Made by a program: the position numbers and the translations under genes. The notes under the pieces are model-generated. The model did not search any database. It saw only the letters and a list, made by a program, of their open reading frames with translations, and was not told the DNA's origin. This document shows positions 30,929-42,757 of a stretch of 64,000 nt of DNA, piece after piece. The first letter of the stretch is position 1, and each line of letters opens with the position of its first letter. Source of the DNA: Dactylorhiza incarnata (taxonomy: Eukaryota > Streptophyta > Magnoliopsida > Asparagales > Orchidaceae); contig JAWHQI010000064.1 of assembly GCA_033032865.1 (NCBI GenBank), forward strand, positions 2,170,001 through 2,234,000. The letters are read 5' to 3'.

Positions 30929-31160
30929 TTTCTCCTTTATTTTGTTGGCTTTCCCTTTTGATTGTATTTTGTATCTAGATGATATATTTGTATCTCTGTA
31001 TTTGTGGAGTATCATTTGCTGATTGTAATGCTGTTGACGGATTGCGTCACTTGTGTAACTATTCTAGCTTTTAGCTCTTGTAGTAGTAGTAGTAGAGTTT
31101 TTGTGGCGTTTGAACCGACATTTTGCTCGGCAAATTATGTTCTGCTTTTACAGAGTTGGC
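30929..31160. other. Short untranslated stretch between the pseudogene and the tandem array
   Basis: Only non-coding sequence with a (TAG)n-like run (about 31079-31095) is seen. Confidence 0.5.
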
Positions 31161-32255
31161 ATTTAGAGGATGAGACGCAAATGGTGTTGGAACCTACTAC
31201 GTGAGTGAATGACGAGCGATTTGATTCTGGTAGTGGAAGGTTCGCGTTACCATCCTGGGGATGTCCTTGATTGTAGAGGACGAGACCCATATGGTGTTGG
31301 AACCTACTATGTGAGCGAATGACGAGCGATTCGAGCCGAGTAGTGGGAGGTTCGCGTTGCCAACTTGGGGGATGTTGTTGATAGGAGCGGTGAAGGGAAA
31401 ACGCTTCAAACCATTTGCAAGCGCGAGGGGGGTAGGCCCTGGCAACGCGGTTTAGAGGACGAGACCCGAATGGTGTTGGAATATACTACGTGGGCGAATG
31501 ACTAGCAATTCAACTCGGGTAGTGTGAGGTTCACGTTACCGACCTGAGGGTTGCCGTTGATAGCAGCAGTGAAGGACAAACACTTCGAACCGTTTGCGAG
31601 CGCGAGGGGGGCAGGCCCTGGCGACGTGGTTTAGAGGACGAGCAGATGGTGTTGGAACCTACTACGTGGGCGAATGGCGGGCGATTCGAGCCGGGTAGTG
31701 GGAGGTCCGCGTTACTGACCTGGGGGATGTCGTTGATAGTAGCGGTGAAGGGAAAATGCTTCGAACCGTTTGCGAGCGCGAGGGGGGAAGGCTCTGGCGA
31801 CGCGGTTTAGAGGACGAGACTCAGATGGTGTTGGAACCTATTACGTGGGTGAATGGTGAGCGATTCGAGCCGGGTAGTGGGAGGTTCACGTTATCGACCT
31901 GGGGAATGTCGTTGATAGTAGCGGTGAAGGGCAAACACTTTGAACCGTTTGCGATCGCGAGGGGGGCAGACCCTGACGATGCAGTTTAGAGGACGAGACC
32001 CAGATGATGTTGGAACCTACTACGTGGGTGAATGGCGAGCGATTCGATCCGGGTAGTGGGAGATTCGCGTTACCGACCTGGGGATGTCGTTGATAGTAGA
32101 TGATGTGACCCAGATGGTGTTGGAACCTACTACGCGGGCGAATGACGAGCGATTCGAACCGAGTAGTGGGAGGTTCACGTTACCGACCTGGGGGATGTCG
32201 TTGATAGTAGCGGTGAATGAGAAACACTTTGAATCGTTCGTGAGCGTGAGGAGGG
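31161..32255 (+). repeat. Tandem array, about 179-bp units plus two 110-bp short units
   Basis: The landmark ATGGTGTTGGAACCTAC recurs near 31181, 31291, 31470, 31645, 31825, 32004 and 32114. Spacings are about 110, 179, 175, 180, 179 and 110 bp. The short units lack the AACGCTTC...GGCAGGCCCTGG section. The array is cut at its right edge by the minus-strand copia LTR. It probably belongs to the same old gypsy-type element as the pseudogene at 29344. Confidence 0.88.
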
Positions 32256-33763
32256 TGAAAGTCTTTATATAAGGGTAGCTAATCACCTAGAGGGGGGGTG
32301 AATAGGTTATTTTAAATTCTATTTAAGTTCTTGATCAAATCCTAAGTGTATGTGAGTTATAATCAGAACTTTCAAGAAACAATCTCAAACAGACACAATT
32401 TTATAGTGGTTCCCATATCTAGGGTAATCCACTTTCCCCCTTCTCCCCTCTAGCAGTGTGCCAGATAGGGCTTATATCTCCTCCAGATCTCAGATCACAA
32501 AAAGGTCTTGCAGCTCAGATCTCTACAGATCTTACAGTCTCAGATCTCAACAGATCCTACAGTCTCAAATCTCAACAGATCCTACAGTCTCAGATCTCAA
32601 CAGATCCTACAGTCTCAGACTTACCAAAGCCCTACCTCAGCCTTTATAACAACATGCCTACACTCAGATCCACCCTTGGATCCTACAACTCAGATCACAA
32701 AAGATCCTACAGCTCAGATCTTCAAAAGATCCTACAGGAATTGAAAATTGATTGTAATATCACCAGACTCTAGTTCTTCAATGTATAGAGCCTTTTATTC
32801 TATCTGAATGATCAGACAGAATACTTCAACAGATCAGCAACAGCAAAATCGTCTTCTTGAATCGCACAGGCTGTGATAACTGTTGTTCTTTAGGAAGATA
32901 AGTTCTTCCTCCTTGACCTTCTTTCTTCAGAAAATGTCAGCAACAGATTGCTGAAATGATTTCTTCAAGTCAAAACGATTCTGAAGGAAGAGAAGATTTC
33001 TTCTGATTCTTCCTTCGAGAAACTTTGATTTTCAGGATAAAAACTGTACTTCTCTTTAATGGAAACCTTTCTTTTGTATCCTTGATTGCAACGACAATAT
33101 CTCTAGAATAGGAATGAATGCCAGCTGCAGATCTTAATGAATTTCCTGGATATTCTTCCTTGGATACTTCCTCAAATTGCGCCTTGAAAGATGGAGAAGA
33201 TAATGGCTAGAACTCACTCTGAATTACAGATCATGCCTTCTATTTATAACCCGCAATCCGCGCCATCTGAGACGCTCCTCCATGTCAGCATGACGTCAGA
33301 TCCTCAACGGTCTTCAGCAGCTTTAGTATTGACAAGGCGTCGAGACATGGTCGCCGTCTCGATGTGGCTTAGCTTGTTGTAGATGTACTGTAGCACAATC
33401 CTTTACTTAGAGCATTTCAGGAAGAGGGCGTTGATCAGTGTGTAAATCAGTCGACGCTTCTTATTCCACGACGTCGAGTGACGTTCCTTGGTTCGACGCT
33501 TTCTTTTGACTTAGTCTCAAATCTTCAGTCAGTGACCTTGCCGTTGAGACAGCAAACATAGGTCGACGCTTTTGGGTCACAGGCGTCGAGCGATGTGTAG
33601 TGTCTCGACGCTTGTGGACTTAGATGAACTTCTTGATCATTTAGCTTGACCTAATCTCCTGCACAGTGATTCTAGATAATATATCAAATACATTGTGAGG
33701 TATATCTTTGATTTAGGAATGAACTTCTCCAAATCTAGGACATTGTGGGCAATGGTCCCAACA
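32256..33763 (-). repeat. 3' LTR of a minus-strand SIRE-like copia
   Basis: Read on the minus strand, the LTR starts TGTTGGGACCATTG at 33763, just after a polypurine tract (complement of CTCCCCCT at 33766-33773). It runs to about 32256, where the tandem array resumes. The Pro/Thr-rich end 'acctattcaccccccctctagg' region matches other SIRE-type LTR ends. The lower end is inferred from where the 179-bp repeat breaks off; no second TSD copy was found. Confidence 0.75.
32520..32625. repeat. 25-bp tandem repeat in the LTR
   Basis: Four to five copies of CAGATCCTACAGTCTCAGAT plus CTCAA lie in tandem, with related CAGATC pieces on both sides up to 32735. Confidence 0.85.
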
Positions 33764-34140
33764 ATCTCCCCCTATTTGAAGAAGTCATACCCTTATTCAA
33801 TGATATACCCTTTTTTACAAAGATAACCAATATTTTCTACACAGGCAATCATAATATTATTAATATAACACTTTTCATAAAATCAGATTACCATATCAAT
33901 CTAATAAGAGAAAACATCTCAGGCATGAGTTATAACATAAGCACAGAATCACAGATTACATGATCTACATCACAAGCAGTTCAGAATTAATCATGTAGAT
34001 ATAGTGAAAAGATCACATCACAGACATATATATATGATGATAATCAAAGAAAAATCAGTTTGCACTGGGAGCTCATTAAGATTGTCCAATTTACACAATA
34101 TATTGTCTGAGATTCTTTTTTTAAAAGAAAATTTCAAGTC
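33764..34140 (-). other. Polypurine tract and 3' untranslated region of the minus-strand copia
   Basis: AGGGGGAGAT (complement of 33764-33773) next to the LTR is the plus-strand primer. The rest is AT-rich and non-coding. Confidence 0.65.
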
Positions 34141-36613
34141 CTATTGTTGTTCTGGTTCCTTGATTTCTGGTCCTCTCCTGGCTTTCTTGGTTTGAGCTTC
34201 AGCAACTCTTTGCCTTCTCTGGAAGTAGTCAAATGGTTTTGGGAAGTATCTGATTGGCTCCTTAGCATTTGCCTGAACTCTCCCAGCCAGCTTGTCAGCT
34301 TTGAACTTTATAACCAGTTCCTCCTGATCCCTGTATTTTCTCCACTCAACTTCAGAGTACCACTTCACTCTTTCTCCTGGATTAGTTTTAACTGCTTTCC
34401 ATGCTGCCAGAATTATTTCCCTTGAGGAGGGAGACCAGTGTTCATAATCATCCCTTGCTTCAATTTCTTCTCTGAATTTCCTCTTGCTGGATTCTACTTG
34501 TTCATAAATAATATTCTTACTCTTGTTCTTATATTCAGGACTATACATCTTAGCAATGTTCTTTTGAATTATGGTAGGAGATGCAGGCTTGGATTCAGAA
34601 ACTTGATCATCATAGTTTATGGGAGGATGGCCTAAGGTTTCTCTGATGCAATTGGAGGTCCAAATAGCATGATCAGAGCTGGCTTTAATTATTGACCTCT
34701 CCCCCTTTATGACTTCTTCTATTATATGATCTCTGAGGACATTTTTATGAAATCTAACCTGACCCTCCAGATGATTGATTCCTCCTTCAATAGTTTTCTT
34801 GACCTTGAGAAGGTGGTCATCAATGGTATCTGTAGTCATTTTTACTTGATTTCTTAATGTAGAGGAGCTCTCATCAATCTTAGCTAGCATATCAGTATCA
34901 TGTTGTTGCAACTTGGCTTCTATTTTGGCAGTTCCTGTTAAAATCTGTGTAACTTATTCTTTATATAAAACTTGCATATTGTTGCTCAAAATGCCCTGAT
35001 TGCGTTGAACATCATCTGCAGTCTTTTCAATATTTGATTGTTTTGCTTTAATGGTCTTTGAAGTCTCTTTGATGTCATTTAATTGGTCAGCTGTGTAATC
35101 CACAGAAGCAGCAGCTCTTTTGAAAAACTTGACCATTTCATCTCTCATTTCAGTCATCTGAAGGTTGACTTCAAACCTTACTAATCTCATTTGAAAATTT
35201 ACTTCATTTTTCATTTTAGTGTTGTTTTCCTCAATATACTGCTCTAATGATCTTCTTTGACTGTTAAGCAAACCCTCCAGCTGAGGTAGTATATAACTTA
35301 TATCCACATTATTTGCTCTTGCTTCACTAGCACTGCTACTGCTGTCTTCTTTGAACAAAGAATCTTTTCTATAGCTCATATATGAACTGGAGGATGATTC
35401 TATTTTGATAATTTGCTCAGCTTTTTTTCTTTTTGGTTTGAGATTCTTCTCCCACATTCATAGTATCAATATCAAGGTTCTCTAGAGCAGGGATCTCATG
35501 CTGAGACTCCCCATGAACTGCTGCATTGTCTAACTTAGTATTATCTTGAGCAGGGATCTCATCCTGAGCCTCCCCCTCAAATAGAAACTTCCCCTCAGCT
35601 ATAGCAGGAAATCCAGATGGAACTTCTCTCTCTTCTTCTTCTTGCTCTTTCTCACCTTGTTCCTTGTTGATCTTAGCAGCCACTTCCAATATTGGATCAG
35701 TACCTATTTTTGTGTCAGGAATACTGTCCCTAGGTTGTTCCTTTTCTTCATCTTCGGATGTTGTGAGATCAGGATTGTGGATTGGGGTGGATTTTGATTT
35801 CCTTCTGGAGGATGATGAACTTAACGGGCTGGAAGAGACCTGCTTCTTCTTTTTCTTTTGAATTTTCTTCTGCTTGGAGGATGTCTCTACTGGGGGTTGA
35901 TTTGACAGAGTTCTTTCCCATCGTTCCAGCATCTTTATGTCCATTTTCTTCATATGGTTTATTTTTGAGCCAAGTTTGTGGTTTAATGTATCTGGGATCA
36001 CCTTTACAAGGTAAAGGGACAGTATCCTACCCATGTTGGGTGCTTGGATACATTCTATCACTCTATCAAAAACAACCCGTCCCCAGTCAGTTTTAAGAGT
36101 ATAGATGATTCTGGTCAATGGGATGAACATTTTCCTAGAGATTTTGTCATGGGAGCCTGTCTTACATAACAGACCCTTTCCAATTATGTCTGATAATAGC
36201 TTTCCTCTTGAATTCATTCCTTTCCTCAATACGCTTACAGATATTTCGTGTGAAGTTTCAATCCCACACCAAACTTGAGCTAACCTGATTTGTTCAGAAC
36301 TTACCTCTTCTTCTTCTTCATCACTCTTATGCCTTGGCAGTTGTAGTGCCTTAGCAAGTCTTTTAGGTGTGATCTTAACCTTCTTTCCATTTACGGTAGA
36401 TTTGAGCTTGGAATTGGCGGTGTCTACTACTACATTAGAGAATAACTCTAAGACTTCTCGTTTCTAGATTAATGTCGATTCAGATAAGAGGTATTCTAGC
36501 CCTGATTTATGAATTAACTCGATAGTGTTCTTGATTTCGTTTGGTGCGGCTTGGAAACCATTTCGAACTAGCTCTCCTCCTTCGTAGAGGTAATCGTTGT
36601 TCTTGGGAGGCAT
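34141..36613 (-). pseudogene. Third ORF downstream of copia pol, about 824 codons, broken
   Basis: The ATG at 36613 (MPPKNNDYLYEGGELVRNGF) opens a long sense-strand frame in the place where SIRE1-type elements carry an env-like ORF. Residues about 65-85 (VNGKKVKITPKRLAKALQLP) resemble the domain found in plant 'putative plant transposon protein' entries. Then come an acidic EEEEE stretch, a Lys/Ser-rich middle (KKIQKKKKKQVSSSPLSSSS), an acidic region and two long coiled-coil stretches (near 35300-35000 and 34900-34700). It ends AQTKKARRGPEIKEPEQQ. I see no signal peptide or transmembrane helix, so an envelope role is not supported. Breaks are a TAG at 36466-36464, a 1-nt shift at the T7 run 35422-35428, and a TAA ending at 34954. 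Function is unknown. Confidence 0.65.
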
Positions 36614-36857
36614 TGTTGTTGTAGGTTTTTGATTGAAGGTCTTGAGAATGAGATTTTCTAGGGTAGAGAATTTCGAATTGGGAATTCTAGGTTTAAGAAA
36701 GCATAGGTACTACCGAAGTATCTTCCCTATATATAGAGTTTCTAGTTCTTGGTAGTTGAAAAGCCGCGCACAAGATTTGTTTGATAAGATTGATCAAATG
36801 GTTCAGATTCACCCTGTCTCGAGATGGCCTTGCTCTTTCTGTAAAAGCGTTGAGACC

Positions 36858-36935
36858 GCTCGACGCAAGTTATCCTCGCTCGACGCCAGTTATCCTCGCT
36901 TGACGCCAGTTATCCTCGCTCGACGCCAGATATAA
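36858..36935 (-). repeat. 20-bp tandem repeat between pol and the third ORF
   Basis: Three to four copies of CGACGCCAGTTATCCTCGCT (one with TGACGCC) lie upstream of the third ORF. The CTCGACGC core is also scattered in the 3' LTR (33440-33620). Confidence 0.85.
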
Positions 36936-37089
36936 TTTTACTCACCTTTTTGGACTTAATTCAATTATTATTTTTATTTATTTATTACATTTTCTATACA
37001 ATTTGAAAATTGTTATATATTCTAGCTTTATTTTGGATTATTGTATATTTCAAGACAACTTCATTCCATATTTAGCATTCCTAATTCAA

Positions 37090-40000
37090 TTTTGAAGTTA
37101 TTGAATTTTGTTTCATCCAAGGGTTTAGTGAATATATCAGCCACTTGTTTGTCTGTGGGGACATATTCAATTGTGATATCCTCATTTTCTACATGTTCCC
37201 TAATGAAATGATATCTAATTTCTATGTGCTTTGTTCTACTATGTGATTCAGGGTTCCATTAGCAATAGCAATGGCACTAGTTGAATCACAATATAAAGGG
37301 GATTTATTTAGCTGGATTTTATAGTCTTGGAGTTGATGTTGAATCCAAAGTAGCTGAGCACAGCAGTTTCCAGCTGAGATGTACTCAGATTCTGCTGTAG
37401 AGATAGCTACACTAGTCTGCTTCCTGATACTCCAAGATATTAGCCTTTTGCCAAGGAATTGATAGGTGCCTGATGTGCTTTTCCTGTCCTCCTTGCATCC
37501 TGCAAAATCTGCATCTGAAAATCCAGTCAGTTTAAAATCATTGCTCCTAGGGTACCATAGGCCAAGATTGAGAGTACCCTTCAGATACTCAGGATTCTTT
37601 TGACAGCAATGTAGTGAGATTCTTTAGGGTTCACTTGGTACCTAGCACACACACATATTGAGAACACAATGTCTGGCCTACTAGCAGTTAGGTAGAGCAA
37701 TAAGCCAATGATGCCTCTGTACAAGGTTTCATCAATAGGTTTCCCCTTGTCATCCTTGTCCAGTGACATGTTGGCTGTCATTAGGGTTTTCATGACAGTG
37801 GAATTTTCCATTCCAAACTTCTTGATGATCTCCTTGGTGTACTTGGTCTGAGAAATGAAAATTCTTTCCTCAGACTGTTTTACTTGGAGTCCCAAGAAGT
37901 ATTTGAGCTCTCCTATGCTGCTCATTTCAAATTTCCCTTGCATAAGTCTTGCAAACCTTTTGCAAAGGTTATTATCAGTTGAGCCAAAAAATTATGTCAT
38001 CTACATATATTTGTACTAGTAGTATATGACCTTTAACTACCCTAAGAAACAATGTCTTGTCTATCTTTCCCCTTGAGAATTTGTTCTCAATGAGAAACCT
38101 AGACAATGTCTCATACCAGGCTCTAGGTGCCTGTTTTAGACCATACAAGGCTTTTAGTAATAGATAAATATAGTTTGGGTGAGTAGAGTCAATAAAACAT
38201 GGGGGTTGTTCTACATATACTTCCTCCAGTATTGTTCCATTAAGGAATGCTGACTTCACATCCATTTGATACACTATGAATCCAAGATGTGTTGCAAAGG
38301 CTAGGAATAGCCTGATTGCCTCCAGTCTTGCCACAGGAGCAAACACTTGATCAAAGTCTATGCCTTCCTCTTGTCTGTATCCTTGGGCAACCAACCTTGC
38401 TTTGTTCTTGATAATCACTCCATTTTCATCCAATTTATTCCTGAATACCTACTTGGTCCCTATGACTTTGTGTTTCTTTGGTCTTGGTACCAATGTCCAG
38501 ACCTTGCATCTTTCAAATTGATTTAGCTCTTCTTGCATAGCCAATATCCATGAAGGGTCCCTATTGGATTCTTCAAATTTCTTAGGTTCTATTTTGGATA
38601 GGAAGCTATGATGCAATGGCTCATTTATTGAGTTTCCTCTTCTTGTTTGCACACCTTCATTGGGATTTCCTATAATCTGTTCTTTGGGGTGATCCTTCAG
38701 GTGCTTGGTTGCATTTCTCCACCTCTCATTTTCCCTTTGTGATTCTGGTGCAGCTGTTTGAGTTGGCTGTTCTTGAGGTTCTAGATGTTGTGGTTCTTCA
38801 ACAGCAATTGGTTCTTCATGTGTGTCTTCTTCTTGAGACTCATCCTCTCTAGTCACAATCACAGTCCCATTAGTTTCATCATTGTTTTCAATGTGCTATT
38901 CATTGATATTCATCTCCTTCAATTTCTGTGCTGGACATGCATTACTAGAGAGAGTTCCCAGATCCTTATAAATAAGGCTGGTTTCATCAAATACAACATG
39001 TATAGATTCTTCTATCTTATTAGAGCTATTGTTGTAGATTTTATAGGCTCTACTTTGAGAGCTATAGCCAACAAAGATTCCCTTATAGGCTTTTTCAGCA
39101 AACTTAGTGAGGTGGTGCTTTCCATTATTTAGCACAAAGCACTTACTTCCAAATATTTTGAAGTAGGCTAGAGTGGGTTTTCTACCCTTCATCAACTCAT
39201 AAGGGGTCTTATTCAGTTTCTTATTGATAAGTGCTCTATTCTGCACATGACATGCTGTGTTTACAGCTTCAGTCCAGAAGTGCTCAGGAAGTGAGGAGTC
39301 ACTTAGCATACTCCTACTGGCTTCAATGAGTGTTCTATTTCTTCTCTCAGCAACCCCATTTTGTTGGGGAGTTCTGGGAGATGAAAACTCTTGTGAGATG
39401 CCTAGATTTTCACAAAACTTGGTCATGGCACCTGACTAAAATTCAGTTCCATGGTCACTTCTGATTTTGACCACTGTATTTCCTATTTCATTTTGGATTT
39501 GCCTAACAAAGCTAGTGAATACTTCTAGAGTATCTGACTTATGTCTTAGGAAGAACACCCATGTGAATCTAGTGTAATCATCAACAATAACAAGAGTGTA
39601 AACCTTTCCTCCTAAACTGTGAATTGTCATTGGGCCAAACAGGTCCATGTGTAGGAGGTATAGACATCTTGTGGAATCCTTCTCACCAATTGGTTTGAAG
39701 GATGACTTGGTTTGCTTACCCATTTGACAAGCATGGCAGGAACCCTCCTGCACACACTTCCACTTTGGCCCTGCTCTCACTAGTTCTCCTGAAATGAGCT
39801 TATTTATAGTCTTAGAGTTTATATGAGCTAACCTTTTGTGTCATTGCACACTACTAGAGGCTTTATTCTCAACTACTAAGCATATAGGATTTTCTTGTTC
39901 AGAACATATAAAGTTTAAACAGTAAATCTTGCCACTCCTAGTGCTTGAGAGAATTATCTCATTCTCTTTCATAATTAGGCACTCATCCTTGTGGAATGAA

Positions 40001-40639
40001 ATGTCATACCCAAGATCACATAATTGACTTATGTTGATGAGATTGTGTTGCAATCCATCAACATAAGCAACTTTGGTGATGGTGACAATTCCATTTGTGA
40101 TTTTACCATATCATTTAGTCTTACCTCTGTCAGATCCTCCAAATATAACCTTTGGTCCATCCTTCACAGAAGTATAGTCATTCAGTAGAGTTCTTGTTCC
40201 AGTCATGTGCATGGAACACCCACTGTCCAAATACCAGATAGGAGTTTGATTGGTCTTTGGACATACCTGCAGCAAGAAAATTACTTTTTCTTAGGAACCC
40301 ACACAAAGTTGGGTCCTAGAACTTTGTTAGCATAAGCTGGTTTATTTACTTGTTGTTTGATCTTTTGTGTTGTGTGTGTTGTCATTGGTCTGAGTACAGG
40401 TTTTCCAGAATTAATTCTTGGGACAGTTGGGTTGAACCAACAATCAAGAGCAAAATGGCCAACCTTTCCACATCACCAACATTCATATTTGTTATACCTC
40501 CTTTGAGGTCTTTTCACCTCTTTGGGTTGACTCACATTTTGTCTAGTTACCCTAATCAATGGAGTTTTTTGAGATGATTTTCTGTAAAGTTTTTCAGTGA
40601 ATTTTGCAGATTCAAATTTTTGACAACAGTAGTCCTCAC
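37090..40639 (-). pseudogene. SIRE-like copia gag C-terminus and pol (protease, integrase, RT, RNase H)
   Basis: Minus-strand order is typical of Ty1/copia. A zinc knuckle comes first (CGKVGHFALDC near 40490-40455, its second Cys codon preceded by a TGA). Then come FVWVPKKK, a protease (YLDSGCSMHMTG near 40240-40200) and GAG-pre-integrase. The integrase core follows (LLHMDLFGPM near 39650, RSDHGTEF near 39440, PQQNGVAERRNRTL near 39360). RT shows [11 protein letters not shown] near 38265 and YVDDI near 38010, and decayed RNase H runs to about 37090. WVPKKK and the 3' ORF point to the SIRE/Maximus branch. Stops and shifts occur at about 40275, 39841, 39436, 38896, 38449, 37975 and below 37581. 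The frame is cut at 40640 by another copia and continues at 48696. Confidence 0.85.
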
Positions 40640-41649
40640 TGTTGGAGTTACCATTATGATCTAGAAGTGGTCAAACATGTAGTCTCACTGCCAACGCGAT
40701 ATGAGCCTGCAGGGTCGCACATAAGAGCATGTGGAGAAGTTGGAAGATTGACTGTGTTGGTAAAGGTTACCAATCACCATATAGAATCAGGGAAGTGTAG
40801 CAAATGTTGCTGTCGGAATTCGTCGGAATTCGTCGGATATGATTCGTCGGAATTCGTCGGATTCGTCGGATTGTTCCGTGGAATCCCGACGAATTGTTAC
40901 AGAGATCCTTAACTCGGCAAATGTTGCCGTCTGATATGATTCGTCGGAATTCGTCGGAATTCGTCGGATTCGTCGGATTGTTCCGTGGAATCCCGACGAA
41001 TTGTTACAGAGATCCTTAACTCGGCAAATGTTGCCGTCTGATGTGATTCGTCGGAATTCGTCGGATTATCCCGTGTAAACTCGACGAATGCTGATTCGTG
41101 AAATCCCGACGAATTTATACAGAACGAGTTCTTTTTCTGTATGGACTGCGGATAGCGATTCTTTTAGGTCTGTTTATACTTCGGCTATAAATAGAACTTA
41201 ATCTTAAGGGTTCATGACACTCTTCTTACGCCTCCTGGAAGAAGACCCGACGGAAGGTGTTCCGCCCGAACCCTAGACGGAAGGAGTTCCGCCGCCCGTT
41301 CGCCACCGCTGACCTCCTCTCCGACGATTGTCGCCGGTGTTGTTCTTCCTGAAGCGGATCTAGCAATCCGTGGAAGTGCAAGAGTCCAGTCTTCTTCTCC
41401 CGGCTCGTGTGGATCTCTGTAGAGACGTAGACATAATTCTACGTGAGAACTCTCTTTGCCACCGACAGGAATCTTCTTCTTGGAGCATCTAGGTTGGATT
41501 TGATCCAATCCCTCAAAGGTAATTTCATACCTAGCAATTTTCTTAACTTCTTGATTCAATATTCATGGCCCAATCCAAATTCTTTTTGGGTTATTCTGTT
41601 TATTTCCGCTGCACCTACATATGATGTATGGTTCTAGAAAAACCCAACA
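40640..41649 (+). repeat. 5' LTR of the plus-strand copia (1010 bp)
   Basis: It contains three tandem modules of about 107-117 bp, starting near CAAATGTTGC at 40801, 40918 and 41025. Each has ATTCGTCGG copies followed by the complementary CCGACGAAT, so each can form a hairpin. The TATA box is at 41186. Confidence 0.93.
41185..41194 (+). promoter_or_regulatory. TATA box in the 5' LTR
   Basis: CTATAAATAG lies about 545 bp into the LTR; the 3' LTR has the same at 48231-48240. Transcription would start near 41215. Confidence 0.8.
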
Positions 41650-41650
41650 G

Positions 41651-41662
41651 TGGTATCAGAGG
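41651..41662 (+). promoter_or_regulatory. Primer binding site, tRNA-iMet type
   Basis: TGGTATCAGAGG begins 1 nt after the 5' LTR. It matches the copia iMet primer site except at the last base. Confidence 0.85.
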
Positions 41663-41791
41663 CAGGTTCTCGTCATGAATGTTGTTTCAGAAGTTTGGTT
41701 ATTCCAGTACGTGCAAATCTAGGTATTTGGAAGCGTTCTAAATGTCAAGATTTCTTCTTGGAATATCATATTTGGAAGCGAGACCACCGCC

Positions 41792-41858
41792 AGGGGCGCT
41801 GCCCCTTGGACCCCGTTAGGGGCTCTGCCCCTAAGACCCCGCCAGGGGCGCGGCACCT
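41792..41858 (+). repeat. Three 26-bp leader units, each a small hairpin
   Basis: AGGGGC-GCT-GCCCCT (41792-41806), AGGGGC-TCT-GCCCCT (41818-41832) and AGGGGC-GCG-GCACCT (41844-41858) repeat every 26 nt, about 140 nt after the PBS. The first two have perfect 6-bp stems and 3-nt loops; the third has one mismatch. In retroviruses the leader between PBS and gag holds packaging hairpins; a similar role here is inference. Confidence 0.8.
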
Positions 41859-42757
41859 TGGAACCCCGCCAGGAACATCTGGGATTTTGTGGTAATTTCT
41901 AATTGTTAGAAATTGTTGTCTCCTTAGCATTAACCGTCCCTCAAGTGGTTAATGAACCCTTGTATTGTTTTGGATTTTGAATCCAACAATGAGAGACGAG
42001 CTTGTCTACTGCTTTAAGTCGAGTTGTCTTTGCCTTTGTCCAATGCATGTAAATATGAAGATTTGGAAGAGTTCTAAATGTCCAGATTTAGCCCTTTCGT
42101 CTGTCAAAGGTTGATAGTCTTATATTGTGCACATAAGGGATGCATGTGGATTTTAGAAAGCTTGTTTTTCTGTGGATGTGCACTTTGATCAAATGTTGAT
42201 CATGGTTAAGTGTTAACCTATTATTAAAATTAAAATCCCTTCATCAAATATTAAGTGTTCAGATGTCTTCCGATGGATGACACTCTTCCTGCCTCGATCG
42301 ATGAAGTGTGGGCTTGCCAAAGCAAGGTGCATTAATCTATCTTGGTAAGGGTGCGAGCGGATAATTGTGATATCCCACTGTCGACATCGGGTCTAACTTA
42401 ACTAGGTGACCTCAAAGGTTGAGTGCCTAGAGGCATATGGTTGGGATGCACCATATGATGGATGCGAATAAGGAGTTATTCACCAGCCATACAAGAGTTG
42501 CATGAGGATGCAATTGGCAAGCGTTGCCTACCTAAATAACCGCATTATGAGAGGAACGCCAAAGCGGACTCGTGGTGTTGGTGAAATACGGATCTTGTCC
42601 ACTAAGAGAGTAGCTCGCATGGACTCTCCGAATTGATAGTGAGGGCTATCAATTTGAATAAAATAGTGGGAGTATTTAATTGAAGTCCAAATTAAAATAA
42701 ATTGTATTTTGAAATTTTGGTACTGATTAAATTCTGCATGAATTCTTGTAGAATTCC
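41859..42757 (+). other. Copia leader between hairpins and gag, no gene seen
   Basis: About 0.9 kb of untranslated leader; no motif recognised. Confidence 0.6.

Noticed and set aside
35422..35428. Programmed -1 frameshift at the A7 run of the third ORF
   Set aside because: The run does not give a standard X-XXY-YYZ slippery site in the upstream frame, and homopolymer indel or sequencing error is simpler.
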